DNA from: QQVM01 sp035341855
Lineage (GTDB): Bacteria > Bacteroidota > Bacteroidia > AKYH767-A > 2013-40CM-41-45
Assembly (NCBI GenBank): GCA_035341855.1
Contig: DAOQWA010000028.1
Location: forward strand, 1 to 41,225
Length of the DNA: 41,225 bases
Direction: 5' to 3'
The translations under genes were made by a program, and so were the position numbers. Of the stretch, positions 8,286 through 14,783 are shown one piece after another (within the stretch, counting starts at the first letter, position 1; every line of letters begins with the position of its first letter). Under the pieces are notes generated by a model. That model was not told where the DNA came from. It was given only the letters and a program-made list of their open reading frames with translations, and ran no database searches.

Positions 8286-10292
8286 TTACTTTTTTGATCG
8301 TTGAATTTGCTCTGCCATCGCAGAATACTTAGCTGCATTCTCCTTGTCGCCAATATTTGCATAAGTAACCGAAAGCATCCGGCAAGCAGAAAGCGCCTCG
8401 GGATCCAGTTCAAGAGCTATGTGGAAATATTCTATAGCCGAAAGAAAGTTTTTTCTGGCCTCTGCCATATACTTATCCTTATTTAGGGGATCTTCCTGTG
8501 CCTTGCGAATAAATGTCTCTCCATATACGCCGTGCACAGATGCAATATTAGCCGCTGCATGACTGTAGTGCGGGTTTAACCGGAAGGCAGATTTAAAATA
8601 CTTTAGAGCCTGTTCATATCTGCCGTATTCAAATAAAACATTGGCATAATTATTCTGAGCTACCGGGAAAGTCGGATTAATCGTAACTGCTTTCTCATAA
8701 TTCTCAATAGCCTTGTCGATATTCTTCAACTTATGATAGATAAAACCCTTCCTTTGATAGGCATCAGCATAACGGGGATGAATGTCTGTACTAATATCCA
8801 AATGTTCTAGTGCCTTTTCATACACTTTTCGAATAGCCAAACTGTCAGTAATTTTTTCTATCTCATCGTCTGAAGAAATGTGATTGGCATAATAAAATTG
8901 CATGTGGACACTCTCCGGAACTTTTAAAACATCAGCACCATATAACGAGGAATTATCATGCCAGTCCTTATTGCGTGCAATGGTACTAACGCTGTATAAC
9001 ATGGCAATTACCATCATACTGATCATCGAAAACTTATTCTGTGAAAAGATTGAGCTAAGTGAAGGCTTAGTTTCTGAATTTGCAGTTGAAAATATTTTTT
9101 GAAGCACAACAGCAAGGGCAAGACAAAAGGCAAGTGAAGGCATATACAATAAACGTTCTCCATAATTTGTTCCAATGAGAAAAAAGACATTTGATACCAG
9201 TGACAGGGTGATGAAATAGTAAAGGATTGAAAATGAAAACACGTCGCGCTTTTTAAAACGAATCAGCGCATAAATCAACAAGGTTATGTGAGTTACAAGA
9301 GAAAGAAGAAAATAGATATTCGAAAATCCTACTTCTTTAAAATGATTGTACGAGCCATCCGAGACCATGCTTATTGGCAGGATCAATTGCTTTAGGTATA
9401 CACCTAAGAGAAAAATAGCATTGGCTTCTCTGATCAATATGTTCTTGATGCCACTGAGATAGTTGTCTTCAATAAGGATTGAGGCATTCCCCGGGCTTAC
9501 AATTTTACTGCGGATCAAAAGAAATACCACCGCTGCAATAATGAGCGGCACCGCGCTAACGAAGATCTCCTTAACCGAAAGTGAGGTAAAAAAATAAACG
9601 AACAATGGAATTATTGCCAGCCAGGTGATTGCACTTTCTTTTGATAGAAAGGCCAGAAAAAACAATAGCCCACTTAAAAGCAGTTGTCCGGCTTTACGAT
9701 CTTTCGCATATAGCAATGTCATGCCTGCCGTAAGCAAGCAAAACAAGAGACAAAGAATCTCATCACGACTTTTAATATTAGCTACGACTTCCGTATGTAT
9801 CGGATGTGATGCGAACAGTATTGCCGTGATAAAGGGTATCAAATAATTCCCTTTGAAACATAAGGAAAGAACCCAAAACAGAACGACACAGCTAATTGAG
9901 AAAAACAATACATTCATCCGGTGGCTGAGCTCCGGTGAATCAGGTGCCATCTGCCATTCTATTGCAAACATAGCTTTTGACAAAGGACGATACAGACTAT
10001 TGTCGACGAGGTTTGTACCGGCACGGTATGTACTTGAAAAAATCTCGGGAAGTGCGCTGAAACCTTTTTTGGTAATCAGGTTTTCAGGAATGATACCAAA
10101 GTCATCCAAAACATATTTGTGATCAAGCGTATTGCTATAGATGATAAAAGCAAAAAGCGCTACGATCAACATCAATATCCGCTTCACTGATTTGCCGGCC
10201 TTTGAAAGTTCTGTAGCTTTTTTCGCTGAGACTTTTTTATCAGGATCCTGTTGTTGTTTGGCTATTTTCTCTTTCCTGGTAAGCTTTTTCAT
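8286..10292 (-). CDS. TMTC-like multi-spanning membrane glycosyltransferase with TPR tail
   Basis: A 668-residue membrane protein. A charged cytoplasmic N-terminus (about 1-37) leads to about ten transmembrane segments through residue 440. The first outside loop carries the Asp pair D63-D64 in KYVLDDFG, the position of the GT-C catalytic acid. Further family motifs are SLYRPLSKAMFAIEW, HPIHTEVVANIKSRDEIL and FLSKESAITWL, which closely follow the animal TMTC/DUF1736 proteins, O-mannosyltransferases. The C-terminal part (about 480-668) consists of four to five TPRs, the same domain order as TMTC1-4. A lipid-linked sugar donor and an exported protein acceptor are inferred from the family. It precedes the ACMS decarboxylase by one base and so shares its mRNA, although no metabolic link is apparent. 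Confidence 0.82.
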   Translation of the reverse strand: MKKLTRKEKIAKQQQDPDKKVSAKKATELSKAGKSVKRILMLIVALFAFIIYSNTLDHKYVLDDFGIIPENLITKKGFSALPEIFSSTYRAGTNLVDNSLYRPLSKAMFAIEWQMAPDSPELSHRMNVLFFSISCVVLFWVLSLCFKGNYLIPFITAILFASHPIHTEVVANIKSRDEILCLLFCLLTAGMTLLYAKDRKAGQLLLSGLLFFLAFLSKESAITWLAIIPLFVYFFTSLSVKEIFVSAVPLIIAAVVFLLIRSKIVSPGNASILIEDNYLSGIKNILIREANAIFLLGVYLKQLILPISMVSDGSYNHFKEVGFSNIYFLLSLVTHITLLIYALIRFKKRDVFSFSILYYFITLSLVSNVFFLIGTNYGERLLYMPSLAFCLALAVVLQKIFSTANSETKPSLSSIFSQNKFSMISMMVIAMLYSVSTIARNKDWHDNSSLYGADVLKVPESVHMQFYYANHISSDDEIEKITDSLAIRKVYEKALEHLDISTDIHPRYADAYQRKGFIYHKLKNIDKAIENYEKAVTINPTFPVAQNNYANVLFEYGRYEQALKYFKSAFRLNPHYSHAAANIASVHGVYGETFIRKAQEDPLNKDKYMAEARKNFLSAIEYFHIALELDPEALSACRMLSVTYANIGDKENAAKYSAMAEQIQRSKK

Positions 10293-10396
10293 AAATTAAT
10301 GATCTGCAGCAACCCTATCCTTTTACAATCTAAGAGGATCAGATGGAGATGAAATTACGAGAAACTTTTTAAATGATTCTTGTAAGAATATTAAGC

Positions 10397-10942
10397 TTAA
10401 TTACCCTTTGCCGTTCCTGAAATTACAGGGGGTGGTTCCATGACAAACCCGCACTTCTTGCATGTACGGTGTCCCAGATCGTCGTAAAACTTTTTCATCA
10501 CCGTCGGGAATTGTGTAGTAATATCTTCCAGTAAAAAATACTCTTCGAAAAGTAGGTTATTACACTTCTCGCAATACCAGTGAAAACCGTCTTTCATCCC
10601 ATCACGACGCTGCACTTCCATTACCAGACCTACTGTATTAGCAGGTCTCTGAGGACTGTGAGGCACTTTTGCAGGTAACAAAAATATTTCTCCTTCCTTA
10701 ATTGAAATATCTACTGGCTTGCCATCTTCAATTATTTTCACAACAATATCGCCTTCCAATTGATAGAAAAATTCTTCTGTCTCATTGTAGTGATAGTCCT
10801 TTCGTGAATTCGGACCACCGACCACCATCACTATAAAATCCTGATTGGGCTGATACACCACCTGATTACCAACGGGTGGTCGAAGCAGGTGGCGGTTCTC
10901 ATCGATCCATTTTTTAAAGGAGAAAGCGTGTTTGATGGCCAT
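10397..10942 (-). CDS. nbaC: 3-hydroxyanthranilate 3,4-dioxygenase
   Basis: A 181-residue cupin dioxygenase that opens the ring of 3-hydroxyanthranilate to give 2-amino-3-carboxymuconate semialdehyde, the substrate of the ACMSD encoded downstream. Catalytic iron ligands are His51, Glu57 and His95, and Arg47 and Arg99 fit the substrate-binding arginines. The C-terminal rubredoxin-like iron site of bacterial enzymes is complete: Cys124/Cys127 and Cys161/Cys164. Length and residue spacing match the well-studied Cupriavidus enzyme. The next minus-strand gene starts 104 bases downstream, so all minus-strand genes down to DUF1223 may form one operon. A TAnnTTTG box lies about 35 bases upstream of the ATG. 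Confidence 0.97.
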   Translation of the reverse strand: MAIKHAFSFKKWIDENRHLLRPPVGNQVVYQPNQDFIVMVVGGPNSRKDYHYNETEEFFYQLEGDIVVKIIEDGKPVDISIKEGEIFLLPAKVPHSPQRPANTVGLVMEVQRRDGMKDGFHWYCEKCNNLLFEEYFLLEDITTQFPTVMKKFYDDLGHRTCKKCGFVMEPPPVISGTAKGN

Positions 10943-10976
10943 GACTTAAGACTTTGTTTAATTATTGTTGAATGAC

Positions 10977-10984
10977 CAAATTTA
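10977..10984 (-). promoter_or_regulatory. Candidate -7 box upstream of 3-hydroxyanthranilate dioxygenase
   Basis: On the minus strand this reads TAAATTTG, an exact TAnnTTTG match. A start about 7 bases downstream gives a leader of about 28 bases before the ATG at 10942. No convincing -33 element is seen. Confidence 0.5.
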
Positions 10985-11146
10985 GCTAATTTTTGTGAAA
11001 AATCCGGTAGAATAAGAGCCTAAACTTATTGAAAATAAGCTCCGGAGTCCTTCCAATTTTAAAAAACAAGAATATAGGTCAGTGTGCATATCATTAATCT
11101 CCGTTTATAAATTATTAATTTCTTGTTCTTAACCATTGCTTGTTCT

Positions 11147-11443
11147 TTAATTCTTCTTTCCATCACCGAACATCTCAGAAAACTTCTTCTTTATTTCCAC
11201 TGCAAATCCTTCGGCCTTTTCGCCGGCTAACTTAGCGGCCTCTTCCATCTTATCTCGTATATGATCGAATTTTTCTCTGGCTGAATCACCAAAATCACCA
11301 CCTTCAGCCACCTTGTCGATTTCGGTGTGCAATAGTTTAGGAAACTTCAGCTTAAACTCTGTAAGAAAAGCTTCTGTGGCTGCTTTTGCCTGTTCATCTT
11401 TGAGATTAGCTTTTTCTTTGACTATTTTGATCAGGTGATCCAT
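11147..11443 (-). CDS. Small charged helical protein, function unknown
   Basis: A 98-residue soluble protein with no signal peptide and no cysteine. It is almost wholly helical by composition, with alternating Lys/Glu/Asp and Ala, and heptad-like stretches (for example REKFDHIRDKMEEAAKLAGEKAEG at about 56-78) that could form a small coiled-coil bundle. I do not recognise a family. The layout is faintly like phasin or stress-type amphipathic proteins, but no motif supports this. It lies alone on the minus strand, divergent from the SDR gene, with its own TAnnTTTG box at 11497-11504. Codon use and translation look normal, so it is a probable real gene. Confidence 0.7.
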   Translation of the reverse strand: MDHLIKIVKEKANLKDEQAKAATEAFLTEFKLKFPKLLHTEIDKVAEGGDFGDSAREKFDHIRDKMEEAAKLAGEKAEGFAVEIKKKFSEMFGDGKKN

Positions 11444-11473
11444 AGTATATTTTCTTTATCGATGAGGTATTGT

Positions 11474-11481
11474 TAGATTTG
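11474..11481 (+). promoter_or_regulatory. Candidate -7 box for the plus-strand SDR/AMSDH operon
   Basis: TAGATTTG is an exact TAnnTTTG match and would give a leader of about 44 bases before the ATG at 11532. It sits within one polymerase footprint of the oppositely directed box at 11497-11504. Confidence 0.5.
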
Positions 11482-11496
11482 AGCTCAATTCTATTC

Positions 11497-11504
11497 CAAA
11501 TATA
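11497..11504 (-). promoter_or_regulatory. Candidate -7 box for the small helical protein gene
   Basis: On the minus strand this reads TATATTTG, an exact TAnnTTTG match, with a leader of about 47 bases before the ATG at 11443. Its predicted start point is only about 2 bases from that of the plus-strand box. Confidence 0.48.
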
Positions 11505-11531
11505 ATCATTAATAAACACCCTTTACATTCC

Positions 11532-12314
11532 ATGAATATCGATCTAACAGGTAAAAAAGCATTGGTTTGCGGTTCTACTCAAGGCATTGGAAAAGCCTCC
11601 GCAATGGAATTGGCAGCTCTTGGTGCCACCGTTACCTTGTTGGCCAGAAATGAAACTGAATTGAAAAAGGTAAAAGACGAATTACCCGGATCCGCCGGGC
11701 ATGATTTTATTGTTGCAGATTTTTCAAATCCTGAAGACTTAAGAAAGATCGTCAATGATTATGTAGCTGCGAAAGGTCCGGTTCACATCCTGGTAAATAA
11801 TACAGGTGGACCTCCCGGAGGACCTATTACAGATGCCCGGACAGATGAGTTTATGCAGGCATTTTCGAATCACCTTATTTGTAATCATATTTTAGCACAA
11901 GCACTTTTACCCGGGATGAAATCTGAAAAATATGGCCGCATCATAAATATTATTTCAACATCAGTGAAACAACCTTTGAAAGGCCTGGGTGTTTCAAATA
12001 CTATTCGTGCTGCGGTAGCCAACTGGTCGAAAACCCTTTCAAATGAAGTTGCCGCTTTCGGTATTACAGTAAATAATGTATTGCCGGGTGCTACGGCTAC
12101 AGGAAGATTAAAATCCATCTTTGAAAATAAGGCGCAGAAGACCGGAAAAAATATAGACGAAGTAGAAAAGGAAATGCTCAAAGAAATTCCTGCAGGAAGA
12201 TTTGCCGAGGCGAGTGAAATTGCAAATGCTGTAGCTTTCCTTGCCGGTCCGGCTGCTGCTTATATTACCGGGATAAATGTTCCGGTTGATGGCGGAAGAA
12301 CTTCATCGCTTTGA
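11532..12314 (+). CDS. SDR-family oxidoreductase-like protein lacking the YxxxK catalytic pair
   Basis: A 260-residue Rossmann-fold protein of the classical short-chain dehydrogenase type. The nucleotide motif is GSTQGIG (about 14-20), the NNTGGPPGG segment replaces NNAG (about 89-97), and Ser142 is kept. Aligned by eye to FabG, the catalytic Tyr is Ser155 and the catalytic Lys is Arg159 (within LGVSNTIRAA). This matches the BKR-like SDR subgroup known to lack a complete tetrad. The protein may therefore not be a normal NAD(P)H-dependent reductase. It is first of a plus-strand series (SDR, DUF4258, AMSDH) and divergent from the minus-strand kynurenine genes, so a role in aminomuconate metabolism is plausible but unproven. 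Confidence 0.88.
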   Translation: MNIDLTGKKALVCGSTQGIGKASAMELAALGATVTLLARNETELKKVKDELPGSAGHDFIVADFSNPEDLRKIVNDYVAAKGPVHILVNNTGGPPGGPITDARTDEFMQAFSNHLICNHILAQALLPGMKSEKYGRIINIISTSVKQPLKGLGVSNTIRAAVANWSKTLSNEVAAFGITVNNVLPGATATGRLKSIFENKAQKTGKNIDEVEKEMLKEIPAGRFAEASEIANAVAFLAGPAAAYITGINVPVDGGRTSSL

Positions 12315-12338
12315 TAAGTGATATAAAATTGATCGCTC

Positions 12339-12734
12339 TTGGCTCCTAAAAAATCAAAACAAAGTCTGATCACGCTGGTTCTTCTGGGCATGATGTTGAT
12401 CTTGTATTTTATCTTTGGGAGAAACAAAGATGAAAATCAGATTGACAAAAGGCAAAAGGAATTTCGTTACAATGAAATTCGTCTGACCGATCATGCTAAA
12501 TGCAGAATGGATTGCCGTTCTATTGATGAGAAGGAGATTAAAAATATTTTAGCTAAAGGCTCTATTAATTATAAGAAGAGTGACTTGAAAGATAAGCCTT
12601 GTCCGACATATGCTGTGGAAGGGATATCTGATGACAACCAACACATACGTGTGATCGTTGGCAATTGTAATAAAGAAGCTGTCATCGTTACCGTTATAGA
12701 TCTCGATGAAGAGCATGCTTGTGATTGCGATTGA
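12339..12734 (+). CDS. Membrane-anchored DUF4258 domain protein
   Basis: A 131-residue protein starting at a TTG, the only start that keeps the basic N-terminus: an in-frame stop lies two codons upstream and the next ATG would fall inside the membrane helix. MAPKKSKQ followed by a hydrophobic stretch (about 10-27) predicts an N-in membrane anchor with the rest outside the cytoplasm. The body is a DUF4258 domain with the family signature DHAKCRMDCRSIDEKEI (about 51-67). Six cysteines (55, 59, 88, 110, 128, 130) are unusual and could form disulfides or bind metal. It lies between the SDR and the AMSDH genes with a 24-base gap upstream and an 11-base gap to the AMSDH ATG, so it is co-transcribed. 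The function is unknown. Confidence 0.8.
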   Translation: MAPKKSKQSLITLVLLGMMLILYFIFGRNKDENQIDKRQKEFRYNEIRLTDHAKCRMDCRSIDEKEIKNILAKGSINYKKSDLKDKPCPTYAVEGISDDNQHIRVIVGNCNKEAVIVTVIDLDEEHACDCD

Positions 12735-12745
12735 TAAAAATTAAA

Positions 12746-14191
12746 ATGATGCAAAAAATTCAAAACTATATTAATGGTGAATTGATCGCTCCCATCAGTG
12801 GCGAGTACCTAGAAAATTACAATCCGGCCACCGGTGAAGTATACAGCCTCATACCCGATTCCAACGAAAAGGATGTTGATAATGCTGTAAAGGCCGCCAA
12901 AGAAGCTTTTCCTACCTGGTCGACAATGGCTAAACAAAAGCGTTCTGCAATTCTAATTCGTTTAAGTGAACTCATACAAGCCAATCTGGATAGATTCGCT
13001 CTTGCTGAAAGTGTTGATAATGGCAAACCTGTGTGGCTCGCAAAATCAGTAGACATACCACGTGCTGTATCTAATTTGCATTTTTATGCTACGGCTTCTT
13101 TGCATACTCATACCGAAGCTCATGGAATGGAAGAAACAGCATTGAATTATACCCTTCATACTCCCGTTGGTGTTGCCGGTTGTATTTCTCCCTGGAATCT
13201 TCCTCTCTATTTATTCACCTGGAAAATCGCCCCTGCTTTAGCCGCAGGCTGTACTGTAGTTGCCAAGCCAAGTGAGATCACTCCTATGACTGCCTACATG
13301 CTTTCCGAATTATGCAATGAAGCCGGAATGCCACAGGGTGTTTTGAATATTGTTCACGGACTCGGAGCAAAAGCAGGCATGGCTATCGTATCACATCCTG
13401 ATGTAGCCGCAATAAGTTTTACAGGAGGAACAAAGACCGGTGAAGTGATTGCACGCACTGCTGCACCGATGTTTAAAAAATTAAGCCTCGAGCTCGGTGG
13501 GAAAAATCCGAATATTATTTTTGCCGATGCTGATTTCGATAAGGCAGTACATACCTCTGTTCGTTCTTCTTTTTCCAATCAGGGAGAGATCTGTTTATGC
13601 GGTTCAAGAATTTTTATTGAACGAAGCATCTATGAAAAATTTAAAAATGCTTTTGTAGATGAAGTAAAAAAACTGAAGGTCGGGGACCCATTGAATGATG
13701 ATAATTGGATCGGAGCCATAGTATCCCGCCCACATAAAGAAAAGATCCTTTCTTACATAAAACTTGCACAGGAAGAGGGTGGAAAAATCCTTTGCGGAGG
13801 TACAGAAGTTGATCCCGGAGGAGCTAACTCAACTGGCTATTTTATCGCTCCGACAGTCATCGAAGGGCTTTCTTATGATTGCCGGACAAATCAGGAAGAG
13901 ATCTTTGGTCCTGTTGTTACGATCATGCCTTTTGATACCGAGGAAGAAGTATTGACCTATGCCAACAGCACACAGTATGGATTAGCCGCTACCCTCTGGA
14001 CGCAAAATCTCACAAGGGCTCATCGCATGAGCGCAAAAATTCAAAGTGGGATCGTCTGGGTCAATTGCTGGCTCTTACGTGACCTTCGTACACCTTTTGG
14101 TGGAATGAAAGGCTCGGGTGTTGGACGTGAAGGTGGCTTTGAAGCTTTGAAGTTTTTCATGGAAGAAAAAAATATTTGTGTGAAGTTTTAA
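12746..14191 (+). CDS. nbaE: 2-aminomuconate-6-semialdehyde dehydrogenase (AMSDH)
   Basis: An aldehyde dehydrogenase of 481 residues from the ATG at 12746 (a second ATG follows at once; an upstream TTG would overlap the preceding gene). Catalytic residues are Asn151 (SPWNLPLY), Glu249 (LELGGKNP) and nucleophile Cys283 (QGEICLCGSR). The subgroup signature NCWLLRDLRTPFGG near the C-terminus is shared by 2-aminomuconate and 2-hydroxymuconate semialdehyde dehydrogenases. With HAO and ACMSD genes nearby, the aminomuconate reaction (NAD-dependent oxidation to 2-aminomuconate) is preferred over the hydroxymuconate one. It follows the DUF4258 gene by 11 bases. The enzyme that would act next, a RidA-like aminomuconate deaminase, is not encoded in the window. 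Confidence 0.92.
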   Translation: MMQKIQNYINGELIAPISGEYLENYNPATGEVYSLIPDSNEKDVDNAVKAAKEAFPTWSTMAKQKRSAILIRLSELIQANLDRFALAESVDNGKPVWLAKSVDIPRAVSNLHFYATASLHTHTEAHGMEETALNYTLHTPVGVAGCISPWNLPLYLFTWKIAPALAAGCTVVAKPSEITPMTAYMLSELCNEAGMPQGVLNIVHGLGAKAGMAIVSHPDVAAISFTGGTKTGEVIARTAAPMFKKLSLELGGKNPNIIFADADFDKAVHTSVRSSFSNQGEICLCGSRIFIERSIYEKFKNAFVDEVKKLKVGDPLNDDNWIGAIVSRPHKEKILSYIKLAQEEGGKILCGGTEVDPGGANSTGYFIAPTVIEGLSYDCRTNQEEIFGPVVTIMPFDTEEEVLTYANSTQYGLAATLWTQNLTRAHRMSAKIQSGIVWVNCWLLRDLRTPFGGMKGSGVGREGGFEALKFFMEEKNICVKF

Positions 14192-14212
14192 TTTGTATCC
14201 GAATATTCATCA

Positions 14213-14638
14213 ATGCCCTGGCTCGACAAACACCTCTATCTAAAAAAATCTAAGCTTCCCAAGGCCGGAAAAGGGTTGTTCACTAAAACTGATATTCCAA
14301 CTGGCACACGTATCACGGAATACAAAGGTCGTCTGCAAGCATGGAAAGATGTAAAGCATGAAGACGGATACAATTCATATATTTTCAAGCTGAGTCCAAG
14401 ATTAGCTATCAATGCAAAAAATTATTTAAAAACATTTGGCAGATATGCTAATGATGCACGAGGAGCTGGAAGAATAAAAGGACTAAGAAATAATGCAGAT
14501 TACATTGTAGAAGGAAACAAATGTTATCTGGATGCCATTCGACCTATTAAAAAGGGTGAAGAAATTTTTGTAGAGTATGGAGGGAACTTTTGGAAATTGG
14601 CCAAAAAATTAGAAAAAGAAAAACTCAGAGGCTTGTAG
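14213..14638 (+). CDS. Small SET-domain protein
   Basis: A 141-residue protein made almost entirely of a SET domain. Visible are the cofactor loop KAGKGLF (17-23), the ITEYKG strand, the GRYANDARG segment (76-84) in place of the eukaryotic NHxC motif, and the closing GEEIFVEYGGNFW (115-127). SET domains transfer methyl groups from S-adenosylmethionine to lysines. Compact bacterial versions with NDAR-type motifs are widespread, but their substrates are mostly unknown. There is no signal peptide and the C-terminus is strongly basic. It starts 21 bases after the AMSDH gene and may be read through from that operon. A protein or peptide lysine substrate is inference. Confidence 0.87.
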   Translation: MPWLDKHLYLKKSKLPKAGKGLFTKTDIPTGTRITEYKGRLQAWKDVKHEDGYNSYIFKLSPRLAINAKNYLKTFGRYANDARGAGRIKGLRNNADYIVEGNKCYLDAIRPIKKGEEIFVEYGGNFWKLAKKLEKEKLRGL

Positions 14639-14783
14639 ATAAACAGAGGAAAGTTGGAATTATACCAAAATGATCCTATTCAACTGCCTTTTATTCCTGT
14701 TCAGCTATTTATTGAAGCCCGGATAAAAGAATAGGTATAAATTTATCCTCCATAAAAAGGAAATCATCTACATAAACACTTTT

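Noticed and set aside
8285..8413. Longer N-terminus for the ACMS decarboxylase
   Set aside because: The added 43 residues lie in the coding region of the TMTC-like gene and precede the conserved N-terminal HTH zinc motif; the ATG at 8284 fits the family.
10390..10401. 12-base palindrome ATTAAGCTTAAT
   Set aside because: It overlaps the stop codon of the dioxygenase gene and is an AT-rich palindrome likely by chance; no second site was found nearby.
11025..11039. Small hairpin CTTATT-gaa-AATAAG upstream of the dioxygenase gene
   Set aside because: A six-base AT-rich stem without a T-run or conserved partner; not enough for a regulatory claim.
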